A DNA stretch of 64,000 nucleotides from Salifodinibacter halophilus (GCA_012999515.1 JABEEB010000001.1:2046001-2110000), one strand, 5' to 3'; shown: positions 10,097-19,627, numbered from the stretch's first letter. Made by a program: numbers and translations. The notes: generated by a model from the sequence alone, not told the origin.

Positions 10097-10798
10097 TTAG
10101 CTTTCGGTCGCTAGTCGGCGTCGGCGTCGATGGGCCCACAGAGCGATTACCGCGCTAGCGACGAGCAATCCGGCGGATATTTCGAGCTGCGTGGCGTCGA
10201 TCAATGATTCGGGGGAAAAGTCGGGGTTTTTCAATAGCTTCGGGAGGCGGACCGTGGCGCCGAAGCTTACGAAGGTGACCATCGGTGGCAGCATGCCGAT
10301 GAGACTGGCGCCGGCATAGGCGGGCCAGGCAACGCGCAGTAATCCGCAGGCGTAGTTGACCAGGTCGAACGGCAGATAGGACGCGCGCAAAACGACCACC
10401 GTTGGAAAAGCGTGTTCGCGTAGTACCCGCTTGAAGGTTCGGACGCGTACCAGGTCGCCGGTGGGCGTGAGGCGATCACTTCGAAAGAACCGCGCCAGCC
10501 CGTAGGCAGTGTTGGCCGACAGATTCTCGCCGATCAACGCGTAGATCAGCCCCGGCAGGAAACCGAACAAGCTACCGGCGGCCAGGGTCAACCACATCGC
10601 CGGGAAAAACGTCAGTGGCCGCAGGGTGTAGATCAGGATATAGATCACTGGTGCGATGGGATTGTTCACCACGTGGCGGTAAGTCAGACTCATGACCTCG
10701 CGCAGTGTATGATTACCCTCGAAAAACCAGACGAATAAACTTACGAGTGCGGCCAACCACAGCACGCCCGCGATATATCGCAGCCAGCGTTGATCCAT
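10097..10798 (-). CDS. TVP38/TMEM64 family (VTT domain) inner-membrane protein
   Basis: A 233-residue polytopic membrane protein. Hydrophobic segments are visible near the N-terminus (AGVLWLAALVSLFVWFF), around PVIYILIYTLRPLTFFP, in a Gly-rich re-entrant-like stretch (LAAGSLFGFLPGLIYALIG), and near residues 150-175 and 205-225. The R-P-L-T-F-F-P...G...F-G..G sequence is the VTT/DedA signature; family members are thought to help move lipids or maintain membrane potential, but the substrate here is unknown. It starts 6 bases after the ArsR-methyltransferase gene and so shares its transcript. Confidence 0.85.
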   Translation of the reverse strand: MDQRWLRYIAGVLWLAALVSLFVWFFEGNHTLREVMSLTYRHVVNNPIAPVIYILIYTLRPLTFFPAMWLTLAAGSLFGFLPGLIYALIGENLSANTAYGLARFFRSDRLTPTGDLVRVRTFKRVLREHAFPTVVVLRASYLPFDLVNYACGLLRVAWPAYAGASLIGMLPPMVTFVSFGATVRLPKLLKNPDFSPESLIDATQLEISAGLLVASAVIALWAHRRRRRLATES

Positions 10799-10804
10799 CT
10801 TGAC

Positions 10805-11743
10805 TCAGGCCGCCTGTTTACGGGCACTGGCCGTAACCAGGCGGAAATAAGGGGGGCGCGCTTCCTGGGCACGGATTTCGGCTGTTTCTGTCACGAGGCC
10901 GGCTTCGCTCAGGAGAGCGTCGACGTCGGCTGGATCGAAACCGGTGTTGACGTGGTCGTAGGCGGCCACGGTGGCGTGATTGTCGTGCCGTGCGATGGTT
11001 GCGAGTGTGATCTGACCACCGGGGTTTAGTACGCGTGCTGCCTCGCCCACCGCGATATTGGGGCGGTTGCTATAAGGTAAGGCGTGCAATATGAATACAT
11101 CGTCAAAAGTCGCGTCGTCGAACGGCAGTGCATGCATGTCGGCGACCCGGAACTCGACGTTGGCGTGGTCGGCCAGCCGTTTGCGGGCGGCTTCAATGAC
11201 CGCCTGGCTGGAATCCACGCAACTTATATGTGCCGCGCGGTGGGCGACCAGTTCAGCCAAGACACCGTCGCCCGAGGCGATATCGAGTGTTTGCCCCAGT
11301 CTCAAGCGTTCGGCGAACGAGCGTGCCAGAGCTTCCCAGGTGCGCCCTGGTGAATACTGGCGTTCCATACGCCCGGCCACCGAGGCCGCCCAGCCGCCCG
11401 CGCGGCCTCGCCGGCCGACGATTTCACGCGCGGCTTCCCGGTCACGACCCAACTGGCTGTCGTCGATGGATTCGGTTAAAAATCGCCAGAACCGGCGAAC
11501 GCCGTTCGGCCAGCGGATCGGGTCGACCGAGTACAGGTTGGTGTTGCCGCGTGCCTCGTCGTGGACCAGCTCGGCTTCGCGGAGTCGAGCCAGATGGCTG
11601 GATACGCGGCTTTGGGCGAGCCGGGTGACCGTGGTCATTTCGGCGACCGTCAAGGATTCGGTCTGCAGCAATAACAGCAGCCTTAGCCGCGTTGGCTCAG
11701 CTAACAAGCGCATCAGCTGTGTGCTGTCGGCTAGATCAAGCAT
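10805..11743 (-). CDS. ArsR-type transcription regulator fused to a SAM-dependent methyltransferase
   Basis: Two domains are fused in ~312 residues. The N-terminal winged helix (LAEPTRLRLLLLL...LAQSRVSSHLARLREAELV) is ArsR-like but lacks the ELCVCDL metal site, so metal sensing is unlikely. The C-terminal half is a class I methyltransferase with motif I LDIASGDGVLAELV, an acidic post-I position (CVDSSQAV) and LPFDDATFDDVF. Related fusions occur in Proteobacteria; regulation by SAM or its product is an inference. The ATG at 11743 is preferred because a TATAAT -10 box lies inside the longer frame that opens at 11827. It is divergent from fadBA and co-transcribed with the VTT-domain gene. Confidence 0.85.
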   Translation of the reverse strand: MLDLADSTQLMRLLAEPTRLRLLLLLQTESLTVAEMTTVTRLAQSRVSSHLARLREAELVHDEARGNTNLYSVDPIRWPNGVRRFWRFLTESIDDSQLGRDREAAREIVGRRGRAGGWAASVAGRMERQYSPGRTWEALARSFAERLRLGQTLDIASGDGVLAELVAHRAAHISCVDSSQAVIEAARKRLADHANVEFRVADMHALPFDDATFDDVFILHALPYSNRPNIAVGEAARVLNPGGQITLATIARHDNHATVAAYDHVNTGFDPADVDALLSEAGLVTETAEIRAQEARPPYFRLVTASARKQAA

Positions 11744-11804
11744 ATCTTGCCGGTCGGCGGCGTGGTGTTCGATGGCGATGGCAATTCCCCCGAATGAACA
11801 GCAC

Positions 11805-11834
11805 ATTATATCGGATGATGCCTGCATGGCGGAA
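11805..11834 (-). promoter_or_regulatory. Probable promoter of the ArsR-methyltransferase operon
   Basis: On the minus strand a perfect TATAAT (complement of 11805-11810) is preceded, 18 bases upstream, by TTCCGC (complement of 11829-11834). Transcription would begin near 11798, about 55 bases before the ATG at 11743. Confidence 0.5.
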
Positions 11835-11878
11835 TCGATGCATGGCGATGATCGCCCATCGCTGTTGTTGAGGTCGTT

Positions 11879-11898
11879 ACAATACGGTACCGTATTGT
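11879..11898. promoter_or_regulatory. Perfect 20-bp palindrome, probable operator for fadBA
   Basis: ACAATACGGTACCGTATTGT is its own reverse complement over all 20 bases. It ends 55 bases before the fadB start and overlaps a possible -10 box TACAAT (11878-11883). A perfect dyad of this size in front of a beta-oxidation operon is what a TetR-family acyl-CoA-responsive repressor would bind; the regulator itself is not evident in the window. Confidence 0.65.
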
Positions 11899-11953
11899 TG
11901 AGTTAGGAAATCGGCGGTCGGTTTGCGTTGGCCGCAAAAACATGGAGTCGACA

Positions 11954-14113
11954 ATGTACGAGGGTGAGCGAGTTTCAGTCGGAGTCGACAATGGTGTAGC
12001 CACGCTTTGTTTCGACGCTGGCGCTGGTGCGGTGAACAAATTCGATGCGCAAACGCTGGCCGAGCTGGAAGCGGCGATTGATGTGCTACGAGCGGCCGAA
12101 GGGCTTAGCGGCATTGTTGTGAGCTCGGCGTTGGACGATTTCTTCGTCGGTGCCGATATCAACGAGTTCGGCGCTAAATTTCGACTGGCCTCGGCCGAAC
12201 TCCGCGCCTGGATTGTCGACGCGAACGCGGTATTTAATGCCCTGGAAGATATCGATGTGCCCACAGTAGCGGCGGTCAGAGGGGTTGCACTCGGTGGTGG
12301 CCTCGAGCTCGCCCTTGCTTGTGATTATCGTGTCGCGGCTGATAATGCCCAGCTTGGGTTTCCCGAAACCGGGCTGGGCATCCTGCCGGGTTTCGGGGGC
12401 TCGGTTCGAGCACCACGCCTGATGGGGGCCGACAACGCCATCGAGTGGATCGCCGACGGCCGCTCCCGTGGGGCGGCCACCGCACACGATGCTGGCATGG
12501 TCGATGCCGTAGTCGCCAACGAGTCACTCGCCGAGGCCGCTAAGGACATGTTGGCGCGTGCGCTTGACGGCGATTTCGATTGGCGCGCGCGGCGTGCCAA
12601 GAAAACGGGGGCATTGAGGCTAAACGCTGTGGATGGCGCACTTAGCTTTGAAGCCGCCAAGGGGCAGGTTTTCGGCAAGACGCAAGGCAATTATCCGGCC
12701 CCCATCAAAGCGATCGAGGCTATGGCGGCCGGTGCCGAGCTCGCGCGCGACGAAGCGTTGGAGATCGAACATGATGGGTTCGTGGCGCTCGCCCAGTCGC
12801 CGGTCGCTGATGCGCTGGTGCAGTTGTTTATCAATGACCAGTTCATCAAGAGGAAAGTCAAAGCGGGCAGTGGTCAGGCGGCTGCGGTCGACCGTTTGGC
12901 CGTCATTGGTGCCGGCATCATGGGCGGCGGTATTGGCTATCAGGCGGCGTCGAAACAGCTGCCGACGCTAATCAAGGATGTCGATGAAAGCGCACTCGAC
13001 AGTGCGGTCAGCGAAGCCGCAAGGTTGTTCGCCAAAGCCGTCGAGCGCGGCAAGATCGGCCAGGCCGATGTCCCGGCCGGGTTGGCCCGCCTGCGGCCCA
13101 CGCTTAGTTATAGCGAATTTGCGGGCGTCGATTTGGCCATCGAGGCTGTAACCGAACATCCCAAGGTCAAAACAAACGTGCTGGCCGAGGTCGAAGCCGA
13201 GCTCACCGACGGCACCGTGTTGGCGAGCAACACGTCGAGTATTTCCATCGACGCACTGGCTGAATCGCTCGAGAACCCCGAGAAGTTCATCGGCATGCAT
13301 TTCTTCAACCCGGTCCATCGGATGCCGCTCGTCGAGGTTATACGTGGCCATGCCACGAGTGATGCGACTGTGGCCACCGTGACCACGCTGGCGCGCCGGC
13401 TCGGCAAGACGCCCATTGTGGTGAGTGATTGCCCCGGGTTTTTGGTCAATCGCGTGCTGTTCCCGTATTTCTTTGGGTTCATGGCACTTATCGATGATGG
13501 TGCCGATTTCGTCTCGGTCGACCGGGTCATGGAAGAGTTTGGTTGGCCGATGGGGCCAGCGTATCTTTCGGATGTCGTCGGGCTGGATACCTCACAGCAT
13601 GTTGAATCGATCTTGGCTGCTGGCTATCCCGATCGCATGCAACGCGAGCGACAGACGTCGATGGACGCGCTGGTTGGCGCCGAGCGGTTAGGGCAGAAGT
13701 CCGGCGGCGGCTATTACGACTACACGACCGACAAAAAAGGCCGTCCGCAGAAAACACCGAGTGCTGCCGCCTATGAATTGATCGCGGACAGCCGTGAGTC
13801 TGAGGCGCGCACGTTTGATGCGGCCGAAATCATCGACCGCCTGATGATTCCGATGGTCATCGAGGCCGCCCGTGTACTGGAAGCCGGCGTCGCTGATTCG
13901 CCCCACGAAATCGATACCGCACTTTTGATGGGGCTCGGGTTCCCCGCGTTTCGTGGCGGTGGTGCACTGAAATACGCCGATCAACGTGGGTTGGGCGATA
14001 TCTGTGCTGCCGCCGATCGCTATAGCCATCTGGGGCCGCTCTACGAGCCGACCGCGCAGATGCGCGAGCTCGCCGCACGTGGCGATGGTTTTTTTGCCGC
14101 TGCCACTCGCTAA
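11954..14113 (+). CDS. fadB: Fatty acid oxidation complex alpha subunit (enoyl-CoA hydratase / 3-hydroxyacyl-CoA dehydrogenase)
   Basis: The multifunctional alpha subunit of the beta-oxidation complex. The ATG at 11954 is preferred over the one at 11942 because GGAG lies 6 bases upstream and the N-terminus MYEGERVSV aligns with E. coli MLYKGDTLYL. The crotonase domain shows ALGGGLELAL (Glu118) and FPETGLGILPGFGGSVR (Glu138). The dehydrogenase part has the NAD-binding VIGAGIMGGGIGYQ and the catalytic HFFNPVHRMPLVEV around residue 450, followed by NDCPGF-like SDCPGFLVNRVLFPY. The 719-residue length matches FadB. fadA follows after 17 bases. Confidence 0.97.
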   Translation: MYEGERVSVGVDNGVATLCFDAGAGAVNKFDAQTLAELEAAIDVLRAAEGLSGIVVSSALDDFFVGADINEFGAKFRLASAELRAWIVDANAVFNALEDIDVPTVAAVRGVALGGGLELALACDYRVAADNAQLGFPETGLGILPGFGGSVRAPRLMGADNAIEWIADGRSRGAATAHDAGMVDAVVANESLAEAAKDMLARALDGDFDWRARRAKKTGALRLNAVDGALSFEAAKGQVFGKTQGNYPAPIKAIEAMAAGAELARDEALEIEHDGFVALAQSPVADALVQLFINDQFIKRKVKAGSGQAAAVDRLAVIGAGIMGGGIGYQAASKQLPTLIKDVDESALDSAVSEAARLFAKAVERGKIGQADVPAGLARLRPTLSYSEFAGVDLAIEAVTEHPKVKTNVLAEVEAELTDGTVLASNTSSISIDALAESLENPEKFIGMHFFNPVHRMPLVEVIRGHATSDATVATVTTLARRLGKTPIVVSDCPGFLVNRVLFPYFFGFMALIDDGADFVSVDRVMEEFGWPMGPAYLSDVVGLDTSQHVESILAAGYPDRMQRERQTSMDALVGAERLGQKSGGGYYDYTTDKKGRPQKTPSAAAYELIADSRESEARTFDAAEIIDRLMIPMVIEAARVLEAGVADSPHEIDTALLMGLGFPAFRGGGALKYADQRGLGDICAAADRYSHLGPLYEPTAQMRELAARGDGFFAAATR

Positions 14114-14130
14114 TATAACTGGAGGAAGAC

Positions 14131-15297
14131 GTGTCACAAGCAGTCATCGTGGACGCCGTGCGGACGGCGATGGGCCACTCGAAAAACGGTATGTTTCGCC
14201 ATACGCGTGCCGAAACGCTATCGGCGCAACTCATGCAGACGCTCGTCGAGCGCAACAATAGCGTCGATCCGGCCGACATCGCCGACGTGATCTGGGGCTG
14301 TACCCAGCAGACTGGCGAGCAGGGCTTCAATATTGGTCGCAACGCGGCTCTGCTGGCCGGCTTGCCACAATCGGTACCCGGGCAGACCGTCAATCGCCTA
14401 TGCGGTTCGTCAATGCAGGCCATACACAATGCGGCGGCCAGTATCGCGGCCGGCGACGACGGGGTTTATATTTGCGGTGGCGTCGAGCATATGGGGCATG
14501 TGCCGATGGACTACAATGTCGACATCGCGCCTGCTTTGTCGACAGTCACCGCTAAGCCGGCGATGATGATGGGGCTAACGGCGGAAATGCTTGGGCGCCA
14601 GGCCAAAGTTGATCGTGCCGACCAGGATTCTTTCGCATTGGCCTCGCACCAGCGCGCGCAGATGGCCAGCGAGTCCGGGGCGTTCGATAACGAGATCGTG
14701 GCCACGCCCGGTGTCGATCATCGCGGCTTCGCACGTCAGTGTCGGACCGACGAAGTGGTGCGCAACGACGCCAGTCTGGATGCCCTCGGCGCACTGCGCC
14801 CGGCGTTCGATCCGCGCGGTGGCACGGTCACGGCGGGCAACTCCTCGGCGCTGTCCGACGGTGCGGCTGCCACGCTTGTGATGCCGGAACAGCAAGCTGA
14901 CGCCCTCGCGCTGCAGCCGCTGGCCCACATCCGCTCAATGGCGATCGCTGGCTGCACGCCCTCGATCATGGGCCGTGGCCCTGTGCCGGCCAGTCAGAAA
15001 GCGCTGGAACGCGCTGGCTTGTCGGTCGACGACATCGAATTCGTCGAATTAAATGAGGCGTTTGCCGCCCAGAGCATCGCTGTGTTGCGCGAACTTGGTC
15101 TCAATGATCGGCGGGAGATCGTCAACGTGCGTGGCGGTGCAATCGCACTCGGGCATCCGCTCGGTGCTTCCGGTGCACGGATTACCGGCGCGCTTGCGCG
15201 TGTCATGGCGGATAACGGTGCCCGGTTTGGGCTCGCTACCATGTGTATCGGCATGGGCCAGGGTATCGCAACGGTGCTTGAGCGCCCGGTCGCCTGA
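14131..15297 (+). CDS. fadA: 3-ketoacyl-CoA thiolase (fatty acid oxidation complex beta subunit)
   Basis: It releases acetyl-CoA in the final step of each beta-oxidation cycle and pairs with FadB. Start is GTG at 14131, preceded by a near-perfect GGAGGAAG at 14121-14128. The 388-residue thiolase has the acyl-accepting Cys91 in [15 protein letters not shown], His342 in [14 protein letters not shown] and Cys372 in [10 protein letters not shown]. It forms a two-gene operon with fadB behind the palindromic operator. Confidence 0.97.
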   Translation: MSQAVIVDAVRTAMGHSKNGMFRHTRAETLSAQLMQTLVERNNSVDPADIADVIWGCTQQTGEQGFNIGRNAALLAGLPQSVPGQTVNRLCGSSMQAIHNAAASIAAGDDGVYICGGVEHMGHVPMDYNVDIAPALSTVTAKPAMMMGLTAEMLGRQAKVDRADQDSFALASHQRAQMASESGAFDNEIVATPGVDHRGFARQCRTDEVVRNDASLDALGALRPAFDPRGGTVTAGNSSALSDGAAATLVMPEQQADALALQPLAHIRSMAIAGCTPSIMGRGPVPASQKALERAGLSVDDIEFVELNEAFAAQSIAVLRELGLNDRREIVNVRGGAIALGHPLGASGARITGALARVMADNGARFGLATMCIGMGQGIATVLERPVA

Positions 15298-15429
15298 GGA
15301 CGCCTTGGCGAGATAGGTGCAACCGCGTCGCTGGGTGAAGTCGTGGGCTGCCAGTTATGTTGTGTGAATAGGCCGTGGTAAGAACGGTTGACCTGACATG
15401 GTCGGACGGGTTTGCGTAAACTTCCGTGC

Positions 15430-16470
15430 ATGCAAAGGAATCAGCCGATACCAATCCGCCTGGCGACGACGTTTGTGGCGCTCGTTGTACTGTTATTCGG
15501 AGCGACAAGTGTGGCTGAGGATTCAGCGCATAACGCTGCGGCCGGCGACCATACCGACGCAACAACAACGGGCCAGGCGGCCAGCCAGTCACAGGAAACG
15601 GATCAATCCAAGCTGGATTGGCGGCCCGTGGCGACCGATCAATTGGTCAACCAGGGCTACCGAAAGATCAAGAAGTATCCCGTGATTATACGGCCTGTGG
15701 TTCAGGTCGGGGGCTTGCGCGGTAATCTTTCAGCGACGCGAACACTCGACGGGCAACTGGAAACGCGGACCTATCGTCTGTCGAAAAAAGCCGATGCGAA
15801 CAAGGTCGCAGCTGCCTATAGACAACGTCTGAAACAGAACGGCTATCGCGTCATTTTCCACTGTAGTGGCGAAGAATGTGGCCCACATTTCCCACAGGTT
15901 TCGCCCGGCGATCGGCACGCGGGCCAATATTTCGGTGGGCAGACGCAAGCGCCGCACTATCTGGTCGCCGACAAAGCCGAGTCGGCATTCGATCGCTACA
16001 TTGTGCTGCAAATCGGGGCGGCCGAATCCGGCAAGCAATACGCACTGGTTGGCCGCATCAAGACCAAGCCAATGCCGATTGCCGCGATCCAGGTCAGCGC
16101 GAAACAGATGGCGCAAAGCATCAAGAATAAAGGCCGTGTCGCCCTCTACGGCATTTATTTTGCAACCGATAGCGCGCAACTAGAGCCCAAGTCGAAACCC
16201 ACGCTCGAACAGATCGCCAAATTGCTGCACAACCAGCCCAAACTCGATTTGATGGTGGTTGGGCACACCGATAGCAGCGGTAAATTTCAGTACAACATCA
16301 AGTTGTCACGACAGCGCGCTCGTGCGGTGACGGACGCCTTGGTTGAAGACCATGGCGTTGATCGTGATCGCCTCAAAACCTGGGGCGATGGCTATACGGC
16401 GCCGCAGGCCACTAATCGGAGCGCCGCCGGTCGCAAACGCAATCGGCGCGTTGAACTCGTGCCCCAGTAA
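15430..16470 (+). CDS. Secreted OmpA-domain protein with DUF4892-like N-terminal region
   Basis: The ATG at 15430 is followed by a clear signal peptide ending near FGATSVAED; the TTG at 15412 would only lengthen the basic head. The mature N-terminal half (residues ~60-210) resembles DUF4892 proteins: a repeated strand pattern plus ECGPHFPQ with a CSGEEC cysteine pair. The C-terminal ~110 residues are an OmpA-type peptidoglycan-binding domain: [36 protein letters not shown] and [16 protein letters not shown]. It probably links the outer membrane or periplasm to the cell wall. It lies downstream of fadA but with a 130-base gap, so it is likely independent. Confidence 0.85.
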   Translation: MQRNQPIPIRLATTFVALVVLLFGATSVAEDSAHNAAAGDHTDATTTGQAASQSQETDQSKLDWRPVATDQLVNQGYRKIKKYPVIIRPVVQVGGLRGNLSATRTLDGQLETRTYRLSKKADANKVAAAYRQRLKQNGYRVIFHCSGEECGPHFPQVSPGDRHAGQYFGGQTQAPHYLVADKAESAFDRYIVLQIGAAESGKQYALVGRIKTKPMPIAAIQVSAKQMAQSIKNKGRVALYGIYFATDSAQLEPKSKPTLEQIAKLLHNQPKLDLMVVGHTDSSGKFQYNIKLSRQRARAVTDALVEDHGVDRDRLKTWGDGYTAPQATNRSAAGRKRNRRVELVPQ

Positions 16471-16516
16471 TGGCGCCGAGCGGTTAGGAAGCGTGCTACC
16501 GTTTGTCGCGGCGTGG

Positions 16517-16546
16517 TTGGCCTTGCGCGGCGTTGGACGCTATAAT
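16517..16546 (+). promoter_or_regulatory. Promoter of the tRNA-His/tRNA-Lys unit
   Basis: TTGGCC (16517-16522), 18 bases, and a perfect TATAAT (16541-16546) lie 13 bases before the tRNA-His gene, the spacing expected for a tRNA promoter. Confidence 0.65.
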
Positions 16547-16559
16547 TGATCGTTCAATG

Positions 16560-16635
16560 GTGGACGTAGCTCAGTTGGTAGAGCCCCGGATTGTGATTCC
16601 GGTCGTCGTGGGTTCGAGTCCCATCGTCCACCCCA
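16560..16635 (+). tRNA. tRNA-His(GTG)
   Basis: The acceptor GTGGACG/CGTCCAC is extended by G at 16559 opposite C at 16632, the G(-1):C73 pair specific to tRNA-His. The loop TTGTGAT carries the anticodon GTG. CCA is encoded (16633-16635). Confidence 0.97.
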
Positions 16636-16648
16636 GCATTCCCGCTGC

Positions 16649-16723
<75 letters not shown>

Positions 16724-16809
16724 ATAAGATCGGACAGTTGGCGCTTCCTGCGCCATCCTCGTCGGCCGATTTCTAAAGCTTCTCCTAAAAACACGGCGTC
16801 TGCATCTGC

Positions 16810-17091
16810 TCATTTGACCGGATGATAAGACTGTGGCTTACGCCGGTAGACACGCTCCAGCATGGCGTTAGACATATGGCCGAGCAGCCCGTCGCCGTTG
16901 GCATCGCGCCCGGCCTTGGCGCTTATGGGGTTGCTGCGTTGTTTCCCGGGATTATAGTTGCCGCGATGTTTAATCCTGGGGCGTAATCCACTCTCAATCA
17001 CCATACGACGGCATTGAGTACAGAAATCTGCCGCGATCTCGAGTAATATTTTAATGAGACGGCCCGGTAACATCTCGTTCTCAGGCAACAC
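16810..17091 (-). pseudogene. Remnant of a tyrosine recombinase (integrase) C-terminus
   Basis: An open frame of 93 codons ends in LLGHMSNAMLERVYRRKP, which resembles the C-terminal box of phage and island integrases (L-x-G-H...M...V-Y-x-R, where Tyr is the nucleophile). The preceding part (CTQCRRMVIESGLRPRIKH) has no recognisable catalytic Arg/His/Arg order, and a complete integrase would need three to four times this length. The gene reads toward tRNA-Lys, whose 3' end is 87 bases away. I take it as the decayed tail of an integrase that used the tRNA as target; a chance open frame cannot be excluded. Confidence 0.55.
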
Positions 17092-17239
17092 GATCGGCGA
17101 GGGTGATTGACGTCAGACACCTAAATCAAGGTCTGGCGGGGCTTTTCGTGCCCTCGACATCTTGAATCGTGGATCTTGGGCGGTGACGATGTTAGCGGCG
17201 GTGTCGCTCCCACAACAAACAAGAAGACAGGAGTTCACC

Positions 17240-18227
17240 ATGAAGTTCAATAGTATCTTGAGGTGCTGCTCGCTCCTAGTGCTAGTTGCCGTCGGTTTGG
17301 CGGTGGGCAGCGCCCAGGCACAATCGGACCAGACTGAATGCATCGTCCCGGCCAAGCCGGGGGGGTGGTTACGATTTAACCTGCCAATTGGCCGCGAACA
17401 GCTTGCCCGAAACTGGCCTGATCGACGAGCTAATGGTGGTCACCTACATGCCCGGCGGCATCGGCGCCGTGGCTTACAATCACATGACCGGCGTGCGTAA
17501 CGACGACCCCAACGTAATCGTTGCCGCCAGCACCGGTGCCACGGCTAACTTGGCACTCGGAAAGTTCGGCGACTATAGCGGCGACGAGGTGCGCTGGCTG
17601 GGGGCGTTGGGCGTCGACTACGGTGCGATCGTGGTCAAGGACGATGCGCCTTGGCAGAACCTCGATGATCTGATGAACGCGCTGCGCGATCATCCTGGTG
17701 ACATCACCTTCGGCGCTGGCGGTACCGTGGGGGGCCAGGACTGGATGAAGGCAGCCTTGACCGCCAAGGCGGCAGACATTTCACCCCACAAACTACATTA
17801 TGTGGCCTTCGAGGGGGGCGGTAAGGCTCTGGAGGGACTGCTCGGCGACCATATTCAGGTCTTCACCGGCGATCTTTCTGAGCTGCGCTCGCAACTCGAT
17901 AGCGGCAAGATCCGTGTGCTCGCGACGTTATCCGAAGAGCGCGTTAGTGGTCCCTTCGCGGACATTCCGACTGCCACCGAGCAGGGTTATGATGTGCAGT
18001 GGCCGATCTGGCGTGGCTATTACATGGGCTCGGATGTCAGTGACGAGGCTTATCAGAAATGGCAAGAGCGTCTGAAGGCCTTGGCCGATAAGCCAACGTT
18101 CAAGAAGATGCGCGAAGAGCGTGGGCTGTTCCCGATGGAACGTTTCGGTGATGATTTCGACGCCTACGTTCAGGAGCAGATCCAGAAGTTCCAGCGGATC
18201 GCCAAAAAGGTGGAGCTGACGCAATGA
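17240..18227 (+). pseudogene. tctC: Frameshifted TctC/Bug-family solute-binding protein
   Basis: The periplasmic component of tripartite tricarboxylate transporters. ATG 17240 follows AGGAG and encodes a clean signal peptide (MKFNSILRCCSLLVLVAVGL, then AVGSAQAQ). After ECIVPAKPGG the frame breaks inside a run of seven G (17359-17365). Removing one G restores PGGGYDLTCQLA and an uninterrupted ~328-residue Bug protein ending KKVELTQ. Later landmarks, VTYMPGGIGAVAYNHM and ITFGAGGTVGGQDWMK, are typical of the family. As read, translation stops at 17500. This may be a true pseudogene, a slippage-controlled gene or a sequencing error; the missing downstream partners favour decay. Confidence 0.85.
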
Positions 18228-18283
18228 GTCGGGTTGCTGATCGTATCCTCGGATTTGTGTCGCGCGGCTCGGCTAGCGGCTGA
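18224..18283 (+). pseudogene. N-terminal stub of a TctB-type membrane subunit
   Basis: ATG overlaps the tctC stop as ATGA, the usual coupling of tctC and tctB. Only 19 codons follow (MSRVADRILGFVSRGSASG) before TGA. MxxxDRILG is how many small TctB subunits begin. No TctB membrane segments and no TctA follow; waaA begins its 3' end 52 bases later. The rest of the transporter operon appears to have been deleted. Confidence 0.5.
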
Positions 18284-18334
18284 CGTCGCTTCTCGTCGCC
18301 ACCCTCAGGGGCTTTGTGTTTGACGCCACTAAAG

Positions 18335-19627
18335 CTACTCGTCGAGCAACGCTTGGATCCTTTCAAGCACGCGCTCGGTGGCGCCACGTTGTAGCGCCAG
18401 AGTTTTAGTGGCTCGTTGACTAAGCGTTTGGCGTTGTTGATCGCTTTGTATCAAAGCCAGAAGTTGCTCAGCTAAATTATCCACGCGATCGATGGGGACC
18501 AGCGCGTGTTCGAATGCTGTCACGATCTCGGTTATCCGTGCGCGATAAGGGCCGACAATGATGGGGCATTCGGCCAGGAAGGCTTCGATCGGGTTATGGC
18601 CGCCAATCGGCGTGAAAGTCGCACCGAGCACGGCCACATCAGCGGCAGCGTAATACCGCGTTAACGCGCCCATTTCATCGCCGACGACGACCGCTGTATC
18701 CAGTGGTTGTGCGTTATCGGTGCTAGTCCGGGCGACATTGAAGCCGCGCTCGTGACAATACTCGACGGCCTGATCGAACCGTTCCGGATGCCGGGGGGCG
18801 ATAAGAAGTTGTGCGTCTGGTATGGCCTCCCGCAGGCAGGCGAAGGCGTCGAGGAGGATGGCCTCTTCACCGGGATGAGTGCTCGCCCCCAGCACGATTG
18901 GGCCACGGCCAAGGCGTGCCCGAAGCGTGCGCGCGTGTGCCCAGACGTCGGGCGGCAGGGGGTTGGCGTCGTATTTCAGATTGCCGATACACTTGATTTG
19001 CCCTGCGTCAGGGGCGAGGCAATGAAAGCGTTTGGCGTCATCCGGCGTTTGTGTCGCGATCAGACGCGTTGTCGCAAGTAGCGGACAGAGCAATCGTCGC
19101 GCGCGACGGTAGCCAGCGAACGAGCCTGCTGATAAGCGAGCGTTGGCATAAATGATGGGAACGCTGGAGCGCCAAGCGTTGTACAACAGGTTGGGCCAGA
19201 TCTCGGTTTCAATGATGACACCGAGTCGCGGCTGGATCCGGGCTAAAAAACGGCGAGTGGCGCCGGGTGTGTCCAGTGGTAGATAACAGATAACGACGCG
19301 CGCGCCGAAAATTTGTTTCGCCTTATTCGCGCCTGTGGGGGTGGCGACGGTCAGCAAAACTGACGCCGGGCGATCGAGCAATGCCTCGATCAATGGGGCT
19401 GCAGCGGCGGTTTCCCCCACCGACACAGCGTGTATCCAGATCGGATTCGTTGCCTGCGCTGTCGGCGCGAACCCGAATCGTTCGAGCCACCCGCGGCGGT
19501 AGGCGGGGTTGCGTCGCCCACGCCACCAAAGCCGCGCCAGAACGAACGGCAGCGCGCCTCGCCACAGCGTGGCGTAAACCAGGTGAAGTGCCCGGAATGA
19601 AAGGCCATCGATGGAAGATCGGGTCAC
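18335..19627 (-). CDS. waaA: 3-deoxy-D-manno-octulosonic acid (Kdo) transferase
   Basis: It adds Kdo to lipid IVA at the inner face of the cytoplasmic membrane, linking lipid A to the LPS core. The 430-residue GT30 protein has an N-terminal hydrophobic anchor (LVYATLWRGALPFVLARLWW), the RGRRNPAYRRGWLERFG motif, IWIHAVSVGETAAAAPL, METE-like IETEIWPNLLYN, NARLS, and late RHPERF and GGHNPIEAF motifs. The start is GTG at 19627; an internal start nearby is possible. It is divergent from the heptosyltransferase gene. Confidence 0.95.
   Translation of the reverse strand: MTRSSIDGLSFRALHLVYATLWRGALPFVLARLWWRGRRNPAYRRGWLERFGFAPTAQATNPIWIHAVSVGETAAAAPLIEALLDRPASVLLTVATPTGANKAKQIFGARVVICYLPLDTPGATRRFLARIQPRLGVIIETEIWPNLLYNAWRSSVPIIYANARLSAGSFAGYRRARRLLCPLLATTRLIATQTPDDAKRFHCLAPDAGQIKCIGNLKYDANPLPPDVWAHARTLRARLGRGPIVLGASTHPGEEAILLDAFACLREAIPDAQLLIAPRHPERFDQAVEYCHERGFNVARTSTDNAQPLDTAVVVGDEMGALTRYYAAADVAVLGATFTPIGGHNPIEAFLAECPIIVGPYRARITEIVTAFEHALVPIDRVDNLAEQLLALIQSDQQRQTLSQRATKTLALQRGATERVLERIQALLDE

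Noticed and set aside
12276-12690. Overlapping minus-strand frames inside fadB
   Set aside because: They mirror the hydratase domain and show no independent coding features.
16724-18334. Duplicated tRNA-Lys 3' end (attR) closing the island scar
   Set aside because: No second copy of the T arm/acceptor sequence was seen by eye up to waaA; it may have been deleted or lie outside the window.
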